A DNA stretch of 64,000 nt, taken from NCBI GenBank assembly GCA_905221605.1, contig CAJNDS010002519.1:312501-376500 (forward strand). The letters run 5' to 3'. The stretch is from Symbiodinium natans. Taxonomy: Eukaryota; Sar; Dinophyceae; Suessiales; Symbiodiniaceae. Numbering within the stretch: position 1 is the stretch's first letter; each line of letters begins with the position of its first letter. Shown here piece by piece: positions 11,755-23,810 of this stretch. The translations under genes were made by a program, and so were the position numbers. The notes under the pieces are model-generated. The model was not told the origin of the DNA, did no database searches, and was given only the letters and a program-made list of their open reading frames with translations.

Positions 11755-13407
11755 GAAGCTCCTTCCCCATCTCCTGAGCCAACCCGACCCTGCCATCGGA
11801 TTTGATGATGAGCCATAAAAGTGTAGTAAAAGTGTTCCTCGTACGGATGCGGCCTGAAGTCTCCTTTTCTACTTAACTCAGGCACTGACGGGCGAACTTC
11901 TGCCGCTTCTTGAGAAGGCCCGCCCCAAGTCCCAAGTTTATGTCGACTGACGTTCATGCGACAGAAATGAGTACATGCGAATTGAGTCCTGCATACTGAG
12001 CAGAGTGGTGTCGAATACTCGATGTTTGGAATCTGCGTTTTTTTGCAGGCGACAGATGGGGCTCGAGTCATTGCGGTGTCGAGCACTGCACACCTGGGTG
12101 CCAACAAGGAGCTCATGACAGGAGACCATACAGGGTGAGACACGACCACGTCAAAAAGCTGCAGTGCTGGAAGCCATGAATGTTTGAGTTTGACCGTGCA
12201 CACGAGGCCCGAGGATGTGAAATTGACATGCATTGTGGCGGAAGCATGCGGGCAGGAGACCTCATGGCACCTGAGCGCTACACCACGTGGGGTTCCGCGC
12301 TAAGCCAATGATCGGGATAGCAAGTGAGAAGGCTATCTTATAGCGCATGGAGGTGCATACTGCCAGTCGAAGCTCGCCAATGTGCTCTTTGCGAAAGAGT
12401 TGGACCGCAAGTTCAAAAAGGTCAGCGTGGCCCGTGTGGGGGTGCGATGAAGAGAGCTCTTGAATAGATCGACGCATCGGGCTTTGACTTCGAGAGTTGT
12501 TGGTGGTTGTCGATGACCGCCCCAATTCTAAACCAGGCTGGGATCAACGCGACGGCTGTGTCTTGCCATCCGGGGGGTGTGGCGGCTCGGCACGAAAAGG
12601 ATGTTCACACAGTACTTGCTACAGCATGGGGCGGCACAGGCTACAAGTCAACAAGTTTCGATGGTTTGCGGAGCTAAGTCTAGCAAAGTCGAACGTGCAG
12701 AAATGCTGTGCTTTTTCAACATTTAGAGCTTGCCAACGGCCAGGAATGCTGCATTTGTCAGCATTAGAGCCCTCGAACAGCCAGAAATGCTGCATTTCGT
12801 AGTATTTAGTTGCTTACTCAAATTGTTCTTACAAGAACGCAAGCTGCTATAGGGCTTTTGGGCACAGCATTCAAGGACACAGACCTGGCACGTTGGACAA
12901 TGACTGCAGATGGCGACCCACAGAAGGCCATGAGACTCCGCAAGGACATCCTGAGCCGCTGTAGTGCAAGATCGAGAGCAGAGGGCTGGGACTCTGAGAA
13001 GTTCATGGCATCCTCTTAAATCATCAAGAGGCTGCCGAGATCAAGAGTCCAGAAATATGTGGCCTGATGACGTGCAGAGTGTCTCCTGGCAAGCCGAGAA
13101 AAGCCCAAAAAGCTGCTCGAACCAAGAGCCTTTGCAGGACAGCCCTGCAGCCGATGCTTTCTTCAGCTTTGTCACCCGATCTGTCAAGTTGGGTGCGAAC
13201 ACACAGGCAGGTCATGGCGTGATGTAATTGTCATAGCAGCTCTTGCAAAGTGTGGCCTCCCCATGATCTGAACAGGATCGAAAAGCCAGCCCAGTTTCGC
13301 AGAAGTGGGCGCCGCAGGTCTTCTTGGCTGCTGGAGGAGATGGCGGGTACAACAAGTCGGGAGGCGAGTACTTCGACAACATGGCTCCAGGACCAAGCAT
13401 GACCCAA
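11755..13407 (+). CDS. short-chain dehydrogenase/reductase, 3' half (at least seven exons)
   Basis: This is the catalytic half of the SDR begun at 6660. Exons by hand: 11755-11785 (KLLPHLLSQP), 12049-12121 (ATDGARVIAVSSTAHLGA, holding the catalytic Ser), 12353-12420 (AYCQSKLANVLFAKELDRKF, the YxxxK active site), 12537-12584 (GINATAVSCHPGGV), 12876-12965 or a shorter form (DTDLARWTMTADGDPQ), 13138-13206 (FFSFVTRSVKLGANTQ) and 13318 to about 13407 (VFLAAGGDGGYNKSGGEYFD). Ser, Tyr and Lys of the catalytic triad are all present. The loop between VSS and the catalytic Tyr is shorter than usual, so a small exon may be missing between 12122 and 12352. Donors are GA, GA, GT, GC, GC, GC. The last exon and stop codon were not found; 13407 is only where similarity to SDR C-termini fades. 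Confidence 0.8.
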
Positions 13408-13774
13408 GCAGGGGTGGGGGTGATGTGCGTGGTGGCTTCTTGGCCCCACTCTGAGCCGTTTGTCCCCGAAAGGTTGCCCACTTCCCCATATGTGGAGGTT
13501 CCAATTGTAGGTCGCTGGCACAGCCATGCACTGGATTTGCCTTGATGCAAACATTCAGGACACATGCTACGAAGAGCAATGCTCAGGCTTAACTGCCAGA
13601 TCCAAGTCCAGCTTAAACACGCCAGGGCCGAAGTGGCCAATTGCAAACGCAATGATCACTGACTCACATACCTTGGCGTCACATGTTTGCCTTCTTGCTA
13701 GAAGAAAGCAATCCAGAGCAATCAACACAGCTGCGAGAGAAATAGAACATAGCTGCAGTTTGTTCCTTAGGGCC

Positions 13775-13996
13775 ATGGCGGAGAATGCGCAAGAGCAGCC
13801 AGAGCTGCAGAATTTGCAGAGTGAGGAAAATGAGGCAGCAGAAGCTCCGGCGGAAGCTCCAGATGAAGCTCCGGCGGAAGATCCAGCCGAAGCCCCGGCA
13901 GCTTCGGCCCAGAGCGAGCTTTCAGAGCTGCAGACTCCGCAAGCTCCAAGCTCCCAAGTCCAAGTACGGCCTCCGCCGCTCAAGAGGACTGCTTAG
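13775..13996 (+). CDS. Ala/Pro/Glu-rich ORF, possible first exon
   Basis: ATG in a favourable context (gccATGGCG) opens a 73-codon frame starting MAENAQEQPELQNLQ. A run of imperfect E-A-P-A-E/D repeats follows, then a Ser/Gln-rich stretch and RPPPLKRTA before TAG. The composition suggests a disordered, acidic N-terminal region. It could be spliced, since GT, GC and GA dinucleotides occur near the end. No family was recognised, and the opposite strand is also open here, so it may be spurious. Confidence 0.35.
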   Translation: MAENAQEQPELQNLQSEENEAAEAPAEAPDEAPAEDPAEAPAASAQSELSELQTPQAPSSQVQVRPPPLKRTA

Positions 13997-14317
13997 ATCG
14001 CACGTGGAACTCATGAAGCCTGTCATAGCCTGTCCATTTTGGGTCTTGGATCTTAACCGCCCCAGTCCCCTGCAACGCAACCCCGCAACCCCCGCAACCC
14101 CCGCAACGCCAAAGTTTGCATCCAGGCGCAACATCGCCTCAAACATAAGCCGATCACAACGCATCCATCCAGGGCCCCGGCTCCACCGCGCAGCTTGCGA
14201 AATCAGAAGAATAAGGCAACTCGGCTGCACTGTGGGCAGGCAAGAGGCACGATGGGGGGAGGGGGGGGGGACGTCGTCTCGGCAGTCAAGACAGACAGTA
14301 AGAGCGGTTGCAAAAAG

Positions 14318-14453
14318 ATGCCGAGCATCCAGATCCAACAGCAGAGACAACTTGCAGATCGGTTCTCAGAGTGGGCACGCCTAGTGTGGGGCGACCTTGA
14401 GGCGAGGAAAGCGAAAGATGAGCCTCGACCCGTCTGGGACGACAGGCGCGGAG
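14318..14453 (+). CDS. possible internal exon, unidentified protein
   Basis: One frame reads a plausible charged helical segment (RQLADRFSEWARLVW followed by DLEARKAKDEPRPVWDDR) with no stop. It follows an unusually G-rich stretch at 14254-14270. It may belong with the acidic ORF at 13775. No domain was recognised and the splice edges are guesses. Confidence 0.3.
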
Positions 14454-17131
14454 GGATCGGATCCGAGGGTGCATGGGGTCGCAACGGGTCGCAATCGCTG
14501 TGGATTCTTATTCGAAACATGTTGCCGCATGACGATGTGTCGGTATTTTGATGTTGGTTTTCATGCTGACGCCCCTGAGACAATAACACAGTCTGCCTGG
14601 CGATTCTGAGTCCCCTATGTATGTCTGACATTATACGTGGGACTGAGGCACCATCTCAACTTCAACGACGACAATTCCGCGACTTGGCGGGTTCGGAGTT
14701 GAGTACAAGCAGATGTCCAGGTCTCAGTCCAGTTTACAAAGAAACCACTAGGCCCCGAATCGTAGAGCCGAAGTCCTCGCCTTAAACCACACATTAGATC
14801 CCTCAAGCCCCCGAACTTCGGGCCCCCGAACTTCGGAATCTCGCACAGCTCGTCTGGAGAGGTGAGTATATGTCACACTATTAGCATGGCTCAGCTAACC
14901 AAAGCCTTTCTGCTTCGGACGTGATGCGTTTGCTGCATCTTCAACTCATTCTATAGGCTGAACTGCTTCGTGGCAGCAAGAGCATCAATCGTAGTTTGCC
15001 AAGCTAGCCTCGGCACATCCTGGGGTGCCATGGCAGGAAAAGCCGAAGAGGCTGCGGAGCTACTTCAGCCGGCCACAGTCTTTGCCAGAGCTTCGCGCAG
15101 ATGTGGAGAAGAGGCCGAACGCGAAGCTTGGGTCAAACAAACCTGTTCCTTCAAACTGCGTCCCCATGGTTGCTAAATACGTCCTGGGAATCTTGAGTCC
15201 TGCTGACTGCGTCAAGTCAGCTTCCAAGCAGCAAGCAAGCTTGACAACCCCTGGCCCTAGCGAGGCCTTAGCCTCGTCTGTTGGATGTCTGATTTCATGG
15301 ACATCGCGGCAGGGCTTTGCCTGCTCGAGTATCTCAGGAAGTCAATTCTCAAGAAGTTGGAGACGGATGAAGGCACCGAATGCCCCAAGTGCACGTGTCT
15401 TGTCTTTCAACACATAGACTTGCGTGGTCCTCTCCTGCCTAGAACCATGGGCCAGGTGCTCATGAGCACCAGATCTGGTTGGAAGCATAAAACACAAAAG
15501 ACACAGGGCTTTTTCACAATCTAAATTCTACCAAAGACGCGTTGGCTTGCGAAGGAACGTTTTCTTGATGGACTCCCTCTACTGCCGGCGGTGTGGCACA
15601 AAGCGCGAACAGATGCCCGCGCAGGCAGGATGACAACACAACAGTCAATGTAAGCCGTGCCTATACTATCAGTGTCAGCCCCAGGCTCAGGAGTGCAGAG
15701 CCAAGTTGTCATCGCTAAGCGCGAGCAGGAGCAAATGCATGCAAGCACATATTGCCGTTGAAGACGACGTAGTCCCACTCGTGAACTCGCCGTTGATCCT
15801 GAAAAAGCGGCCCTGTCAAGCTGCTAGTGGCAAGTACATGCAAACACGCATGAAATGCCGGGTCGTGTCACTGTCTCAGTTCTCGTTTCGTGCAAAAACG
15901 TCATGCAAGTCAATTTATCGTGCGGGAGGTTCGGGGTGATCAGCACAACTGCTGTCAACAATATGACTTTTCTGCACAGCTCACCTGAACAGTACAGTGC
16001 TGTGTCATGTCGGCAGAGCCCTTGCATGGCCCAGGCTGCATCATTTGTATCTGCAGATGCCGGGCCAGCAGTGTGTCCTCTTCGTCATGCAGCAGGTTGC
16101 GGCGTTGCAGCGGCTGCTTGCGTGTTCGTGAGAGGGCACAAAACACGGCCTACCGTGGCATCAGCAGCATCCCTAGAGCGCATGGCTAGCTCAGAGTACA
16201 ATAGAGTACACGGAAACAATGAGGCAGAAAGTATCTGCTGAAGATGGCAGGTGGCGATATGGCGGACCGTGATGGGGCGCGATGTCCCTGGAACAACCGG
16301 TGGCAAGCAGGGGTCCACATCTTGAACGAGCAGATGTGCCTCAGATGTAAATTTCATCTCGACTCCGATACAGCGTGTCGGCACGGTGTTGAGGGCATTC
16401 AGCTACAGATGCTTACACGATACACGATATTAAATTGTGAATGCTTCAGCCAGCAGAAGCAACGAGCTTCTCCGAGATTTCGTGGCCTGGGAGCCCGAGG
16501 CATCCGCTGCACCGCTCCTCTTTCGCGACGAAGAGCTTGTTTGAAACGGCACCTTCTCAGAGGTGGCGACGACACCTCGATGTGCAGAACGAGCAACCTT
16601 GCTGGAGGATAAGGAGCCTGAACCCCTTTGTGTAGGCCTTATACAAGTGATGTGCAGGACCATTACTGGCAGACAGTTAGTCGATTATAATGCACCTGCT
16701 GGGGAAGTAGTGTGTGATGAGCTGTCTCTGCCAAAAACGACAGTCTGGTGCTGAGATGGAAAGACTTCGGGGAACTCGGGGCACAAATTACTCAGATTAG
16801 CTTCCTCATCATTCTGTTATGCTGCCTTTGTTGCTTTTATCTCTGTGTGTGCTGCCTTAGATGGGAAGAATTAGATTCTTGTAGCATCTGCGGAATGGAA
16901 AAAGCTTGTTAAGGCTTGTGATCTACAGGATCCACGGACCCGCATCCCAGAATCCGAGGTTCGGATCTTGGCGCTCCATGCTCACCTCAAAGGGTGAGAA
17001 GTTTCCACCACTTGGTGTATGAGATGAGCTCCTTGTGCAGACTTCCCTGATATGCCTATTGCTTTTTGGGTAATTAATTACTTCATTCCATGAGAGGAGG
17101 GATTCAGCTCACATTACTTCTTCATTGTTAG
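14454..17131. other. 2.7 kb without a firm gene
   Basis: Two overlapping frames at 15020-15240 both read plausibly (one begins MAGKAEEAAELLQ, the other contains RPQSLPELRADVEKRP), so neither can be preferred. A frame at 15285-15420 contains LCLLEYLRKSILKKLE followed by a CPKC motif. A short direct repeat of the motif 'cccgaacttcggg' lies at about 14814-14837. No domain was recognised. Confidence 0.4.
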
Positions 17132-17708
17132 TGCGTAAGCTCGACCTTTCAGCGAAGCTGGAAGACCCCAGCCAGCGGGAGCTGCGCTGCCGCTTCGGGA
17201 AATTGGCAAAGCTATTCCCTAGCGGAGAGGTGGTGTGCGCCAGTGCCTTCGAGATGGGGCTTCCATGATTCACCTTAGCGGAGATTTCGTTTTGCTGTCT
17301 TGCATGTAGTTCTAGCTGACATTGACACCACTTTGACAGAAACCAGGAAGGAACTGAGATGCACAGACGCCGAAAGTGGGTTCGCATGAATGTATCACGA
17401 CTGGAAAATCGTCCCGCTTGCCCACTTGCTAGGCATTTGCTGGGCAGGAGAGTGGCAATTTAGGGCCAGTCACAGCGTAAGGCTTTCGGTGAACGCAAGT
17501 GCCCAGAATCATGGCACCCAGAGAATTAGAACGTTGTTCGTGTACAGGCTTGTCCCCTTTGCTCCAGCCCCCCAATCCAACTAGAGGGAGCGTTCCGGTC
17601 CTTTGACGAAGGACTTCTCAATCCTACGGCTACGGATGAGGCATTGGCTGAGGAGATTCATTTTGAGTTTCGAGAAGCAAGAGTCAAGCTGCATTCTTGC
17701 GGGATGAG
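17132..17708 (+). CDS. two exons of an unidentified protein
   Basis: The first exon, from 17132 to about 17255 after an AG acceptor, reads KLDLSAKLEDPSQRELRCRF followed by GKLAKLFPSGEVV. The second, 17587-17708, reads GAFRSFDEGLLNPTATDEAL then AEEIHFEFREARVKLHSCG and ends at a GT donor (gatgag|gttc). Both have the biased, stop-free look of real exons, with acidic and amphipathic helical stretches. Whether they belong to one gene is inferred only from proximity and strand. No family was recognised. Confidence 0.45.
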
Positions 17709-20700
17709 GTTCAATGCTTGAGATAGCCAGGGCCTTGTCTTGTCGCACTTTGCATGAGCTTGCGAGCCGAGGAGCTGTGGGCCAAATCTGAGCAGCTGAC
17801 CGGTGTAAAATACAGCGTGTAGGTGACCCCAGGACGCAGTTAGCGGGGATCTTGCGCGATGGCAAGCAGGGCGATTGTTTTGGCTGTCCATGCCTTCACT
17901 CTGCCATCTTTTGGCATGTACAGCAACGCCTCACACAGAATTCGCACTCCTAGTCGGGAGCAGTTTTCAGAAGGCGAGATGCCAGTGCCACCTGCCTGTG
18001 GAATTGTTCTTCTTCACTTCCTTGAACAGGATACTATAGACCAATGCTAAATCCCCCCATATGATTGTGCATTGACTGTGTTTGCAAATGGGGGGGGGGG
18101 GGGGGGGGGGGTGGTGGAATCGGTGTAGTCGTGAACATCGTGAACTATCTCTCGTCGATTTGCAGAGGGCCGCGGAAGGCTTCGGGGAATGCTGCAACAT
18201 GCCCGTGCTGATGCTGAAGAACCTTTGAAAAGCAGGATTGGCCCAAAACACGGGAAGGGCTTCGGAGAGTTTCGGACGATGTGTGTGCAGCCAGAACAGA
18301 CAGAGTCGCACTAGCAAGACCCTGTCTACTTCGTTGATCGTATTCAGGAGGCTGGCTGGCAGCTCGCATTTTTCACTCATGCCCAATTTTCGACCCCGGG
18401 ACACAGGACCGAGGCAGTAGAGGATGCTGCTGCAGGCAAGCTTTCAACGATGTGGGCCCTAGCTAGATTCAAAGGACTGCGTGATTGCACAATGGTTGTG
18501 CTACATTGTGCCAGTTGAGAGCCTACCTGTGTTGCACGTTTGCCTCGTAGTGCTATTGGTTTGCGACTCACAAAAGCTCCGCCAGACTGGCAGTCGTGCG
18601 AATGCCACAAGAAAGCCTGCTGTCAAAGCGTGGCGCGACAGTTGCAGATTGTTCCGGAAATAGCCAGCCAGCGAGCGAGATGCGCGAAGGCATGCGAACG
18701 CCATGCTTCAAAATTTGCTCCGGCTGAACTCGATAATTCACCTGTGGCTCAAGGCTGCGTTTTGCCGCTGCACTTCGTGATCTACAGATTCTCACTAAAC
18801 GTCCCGTCCCACATCTCACTGGATGAGCCACACCGACCAACACCTCGGATTTATTCCTCAACGGCTAGCTGTCGTTGAGCTTATTGCAAAGATTTCACAT
18901 GCTGCACAGGCCCATGTGAGCCCTAGATGTTGCACTGCTCAAAGGCCGTATTTCAATTCCTTGATGGCGTAGTCTCCGTAAACTTGCAATGACTGTGCCG
19001 CTAGCCTGGGATGGTCCTGAGGGCCAGGGCTTAGTGTTGACACTTGAAGTTTACCATACTTGTGGCTATAAGTTATAAACGTGCTCTTTGTTGGGAGTTC
19101 GAGCCTGCACAAGGTCTTGTGGAGTGTGTCTTCTTTAGCTCTTTTGTTGCTCACAGCAGAGAACTGCCGGGACCCCGCGTGCCATGGCTATCTCACCAGT
19201 AAACCATGCCGCCCCTTGCTACAGGATTCAGACCGAATGTGTCTTGGGCATCGCGCAAGGAAGTGAGGGCTACACAGCAGTTTTTGTCATTGTCATGGTT
19301 ACAGCATCTCTTGTACTCGGACTCCGCCAAGACCAAAGTCACTATAAATGGCAACAGCAGGCGGCAATTCGACTAATTAAAGCCCGCTACTGCAATGGCT
19401 TCATCCAATACGAGCTTTGTCGTGAACTTGCCTCGTCCGAGGTCCTGGCGCTGACCTGCACTTTCATGATGATGAGCACATTGAGTTTGGTCTTGATGGG
19501 TATGGCCCGATGCTCAGAGACATCAGATGTGACTTTGAGAAAATCCATACCCATACGAATCATTGCCGAACTGTATCTCATGGTCGTACAAGGCCTGATT
19601 AGGTACATTACGATTCCGAGCACACCAGACTGATTTAAATTTCTGGCCACACGACCGCACACGCTGCGTCTAAGGGTAAGGGTGCTGTCCGTTCTGTGGT
19701 GTGAACAGTGACACACTTGTTGATTTGCTCTATTTCGGTATGGTCTAGTCAAGGCCTTGGTTCCGTGTAGGTCCGCCAAGGCAACCAGCAAGATCAACTC
19801 CGCGTAGGGTAGGAGGTTGCGCAGGCACACATTGGACTCCAATGCATGATGCTAGTTCAAACCGTTTAACGAAAAACAACTGCTGAGTTGCACCATGCTT
19901 GTCCGTTCATAGAGAGCCACGTCCTGACCTTGTAATTCTGCTCGAACGACTACACCGTGTCATTACCTCTCTCTCTCTCTCTCTCTCTTATTATGTATAT
20001 ATATAAATACATATATATGTCTGGCGGCCATATACATATAAACATATGTGGTTTACGATGTGCTTCATGGAATCGTCGAGCACTTTCTGTCGTACCGCGT
20101 TCCTACATGAAGTTGTAGAAGTTGTAGGTCGGCTGCGCCCAATGCATGCAGCCATGCCCGCCAGACCTTCTCGACCTCAGGCAAAGCACGATGCCACAAC
20201 GGCATTCAACCGCATTGCCGTGCTGGCGCAAGCCTTATGCTTTCTTAACAAGCGGGTCATTCTGTGTTGGCTCCAGGAAGTGCCACAGCAGTTTTGCACG
20301 ACCCACCTGTGGCCGGGGATTCGATTTCAAAGTCCAGGATGTGGAAAATGATAATAATGGCAATGATAAGAATATAGTATATGAATAAGGAGAAGAAGAA
20401 GAAGAAGGAGAATAGAATCAGTGTCAGATTCACTGTGTGCTGCGAGCGCCTTGAAAATGCAAAAAATGCAGTCTTGCAGAGGTTACTACATTTGCGTCCA
20501 TCGCCTACTTCCTCATGAGCATGGGTGTCGGAATCCTTGAGGCGAGGCCTCCAAACATCAGACCTTTGCCATAATCCCGTCTCCTGTTGGAACACAAACT
20601 TAACAACCTTCCCCAGCGTGTCAAGACTTTTTTGCAAGGGTTCCAGGGTTGCACCCTTGAGGTCGTGCCCCGTGCCCCGAGAAGGTTGCCCAATATTTAC

Positions 20701-22568
20701 TTTAAACAGTCTAAATACAAACATATACATATATATATATATATATATAGGCAGCATATTCCTAGAACCCAGGGGCACCACCTCAGGAGTACAACTTGGC
20801 CAAACAAACTAGCGGCAGGAGTTCAGACAGAATGGGACTTGTAATGGGAACACAACGTGGGGGATTGGCGTGTGAGTTCGCGATCCGGTCCTAGGCCCGG
20901 CAAGGAGTCTCCGGTTTTACTCTGCACACGGCTTCTTGCCAATTGCGTATGGTGGCAGTGGTTCGCCAGACTAACATTGTCAGAACGATACAAAACGCGG
21001 CATGTTGCCTCAATGTGACGCTTTCTTTGGGTTTCTCGCGCTCGCCGAGTCTGCGAGGAAGAGAATGGATCTCATGTCTATTGGATTCGAGACTCGTGCA
21101 GCAATTTTGGGTGCACAAGCTTAAGGCTACAGATTTGTTCGCTCGGTCAAGCTAGGTCAGCTAGATCAAACGTGGCCATGCCGAGTTTTGGTTCCCGTGG
21201 TGAGGATATGTGGATTGGTGCTTCACAACTCCGTTGATGCTCATTGAGCTCGGCGTGATTGCTGGAGTCTGCCTCAAACTCTCTTGACGTTGACTGGCAT
21301 TTGCAAACATGTCCAATGGCTGCATCCTTGGCGCCACCTGAGGAGCGGAAAGGTGGCAGACGCTGCTGCTCATTGTAGCGTGCTGCAGAAATGGTCCAAA
21401 CCGCCCATGTTTTTGCTACAAGTAACCTCATCTTGGTAGTGCAAGTAATGCTTGCAGGTTTTACGACAACGTCCTTCTTTGTGAACGAAGACAATAGGGC
21501 TCTAAGAACATCGAAGATGTTGAGATAGATGGTTTATATTCGTTTCTGAACAAAAACCCTTTGAACCAGTGCAGTACTGCAACGTGCACAGTGAAGGTCT
21601 TTGAAGTGAAAGGTCAACGGAACAATGTGCGATGGGGAGGGCGGCAGGGCCTGGAATGAGTGCATACGTTTGATGAATTGTTCTCGTGTGTTCCAAGCTT
21701 TGCCAAGCCATGGACAGCAAAGGTTTTTGATGAGCTCATGCTGGTATTTGGCATAGCATCCTCGATGAGCCACTCAGGCGAGGGTTGAATTGTTGGGCAC
21801 TTGCCGTGGCATAGGCATAGTCGCAGCTGTGGCAGCTACAGACGTGTCTTGATGAACGTGTCTGGACGGGACGGCAGTGTCTGGACTGCAGCCATGGCCA
21901 CTCACTAAAAACCCGTTAGATCGCAGACCTGCTCATGAGCGCTGACATCAGTTGACGTCAACTTACCATTTGCCCATAGCGAAAGAGGGTTTTGATTTAG
22001 CTTTGGCTTGTTCCATCGCGCTGATATCAGGCCATTGCTTCTATGCTCCACAAATTGTCTTTAAGCCAAGGTTAACTTCGAAGTCTCAAACGCTGTCACA
22101 CACTTGAGCAGCACTTGCAGAGGCAAGTGGCCATTCTTCATGCTCGGCCTCCTGGCTTTTGCTGGAGTCGTGCTGAAGCTCTTCCTCAGCCTCACAACTC
22201 GAGCTGAAAAGCTTGGACTGCCATGCACTGATCGTTGCAAGCCTAGGGCCAGCGGCTGACTTGCAATCAGGAAGGTGGTAGGCTGGTAGGCTCGTATCGG
22301 GCAGCCTGCGGTTCACAGAGAGCCCCGGAAGGAGGAGAGGCCGAGACCCTCTTCAAATTTGTGGCCAACCGCACGGTGCCGTGATGGCAAGTGTAGTGCA
22401 AGTGCCCTTTCAAGTGGAAGCTCAAGAACCTTGACCCGAGGCAGAACTTTGGTGCGTCTACCCTGTCCTCTTTGCCCTGTGTGAGTGACGGGAGCTCGGT
22501 GGGTTGGAAGCCGCTCACTTTTGTCTGAACTGGATCCACGGTTCCTCAGAGACATGTTCTGCACCCAG
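17709..22568. other. 4.9 kb of mostly unassigned sequence with microsatellites
   Basis: The stretch holds a poly-G run (18088-18112), (CT)n then (TA)n (about 19967-20045), a GAA/GAAG run (20385-20415) and a TA run (20727-20750). A stop-free 149-codon frame at 19184-19633 and an overlapping minus-strand ORF are not supported by any motif; a third frame there (HDDEHIEFGLDGYGPMLRD) reads at least as well, so the region is ambiguous. Confidence 0.4.
19967..20045. repeat. (CT)n plus (TA)n microsatellites
   Basis: A CTCTCT run is followed by ATATAT-rich sequence with GTATATA and CATATA units up to 20045. Confidence 0.85.
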
Positions 22569-23810
22569 GCACGAAAACCTTGCCGGAGGAGTTTGAAGTT
22601 GCGGGTTATGCTATTGCTGATGTGCTGGCCAAGTGTGGCATCCCGATGATGGTGCCTTGGCTGATATAGTCGCATAAACACAGTTGTTACCCAAACCGGT
22701 CTATGATGCACTTGGTTACTCATATGCACCTCACAAGGTTCCAGGAATGAGCCCCGTCCTGTCGTCCTGCAATTTTGTCTTCTCGGTCTTGCCGCAGTGG
22801 TCGTGGTAGTGCAGCCTGCGTATGGCTTTGTATTCGGAAAGCGTTCCAAACAAACCACTGTCACAAAAGAACGAGATTTCCACAACGCTTGACCATTGAC
22901 CGAGTACGTGTTGAAAGTTGGACTGTGCAAGTACGGGTGTACAAGTTCAAACAGATGAGGCTGGTTCCCAAAAGCAGTTTAGACCAAATGCCGTGACACG
23001 CCGGACCTTGCTAGGTTTGCAGGCCACTTTGCCTCGCAACCGATCCATGCCTTGGTAGCCCAGTGGTACCCTTTACCCTTTTATTTTGGTTCTGGGCTCT
23101 TATCAAGTAGCCAACCCAAAAGTCGGTGCCCTTATTATAATCTGGTTACTGGGCTACCAAGATGCTGTAGGAGATACCTGGAGATTCATAGAGCAAGTGG
23201 CAGGTCTGGGTGTCCACCGTGACGAATTCCAGAAAGCTGGGCCTCGTTCCTCCCGTGGACTTGGCGGAGGACCGCGAAGAGGCCTTTGTGGACACGGCCC
23301 ACTATCCAAAAGAAACTGTTTCTGATCCCGCGCCATGATTTTGAGTCCTCAGCTCGACCCTGAATCTTGGACTCCAATGAGGCATTGCTTGCTGTGTTTG
23401 GGGAATTGGGGGCGGCTCCCATGGCAATGAAATTGCAGCTGAGACTTGGAAACTGCAGGCAGTAGAGCAGAGTCAGTAGAGCATGCTTGCATCCCAGTCT
23501 TAGGAGCTTCGGCAGTGTACCTGACTGTTGCCGGTGAGCAGTTTGCACCTAGCAGCCAAAGCGCTGCCGTGGTCTCTTCTTGCAAGCATCTGGCCTTGGA
23601 TGTGTGTCATCAGTTTTGACCAGACAAGATTGGCTGTTCGCATTGCCTCCAACATGGAATTCGATCTTGAGGCGTATGACATGCATGTGGCCATTTTCCA
23701 ATTTACCGTCACCCCGAGGTGTCCTTTAAGCTCCACAAGGGAGCAGCTCCCAATCTTCGGGGGAAAGCATGACTTTCTAAAGGCTTGCAGAGTTCTCGCA
23801 GATGCATAGT
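22569..23810 (+). CDS. unidentified multi-exon gene, partial
   Basis: Candidate exons on the + strand: 22569 to about 22630 (TLPEEFEVAGYAIADVLAKC), 23204-23323 (exactly 40 codons, VWVSTVTNSRKLGLVPPVDL then AEDREEAFVDTAHYPKETVS, GA donor) and 23382-23458 (ALLAVFGELGAAPMAMKLQL, GC donor). Possibly a later segment at 23630-23810 contains NMEFDLEAYDMHVAIFQF and ends KHDFLKACRVLADA before TAG. The 23204 and 23382 exons join in phase 0 with an AG acceptor after 'caatg'. The family was not recognised. The inverted repeat at 23046-23166 sits in the intron before the 40-codon exon. Confidence 0.5.
23046..23166. repeat. short inverted repeat, possible MITE or hairpin
   Basis: Arms 'cttggtagcccagt' (23051-23064) and 'actgggctaccaag' (about 23148-23161) are exact reverse complements separated by about 83 bp, and the inner sequence pairs partially further (ggtacc.../...ggtt; cccttt/aaaagt...). 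The structure is compact and lies between putative exons. No target-site duplication could be verified. Confidence 0.5.

Noticed and set aside
22313-22930. 205-codon minus-strand ORF
   Set aside because: Basic, His/Arg/Thr-rich sequence without domains; the + strand at 22569-22630 reads a more protein-like exon.
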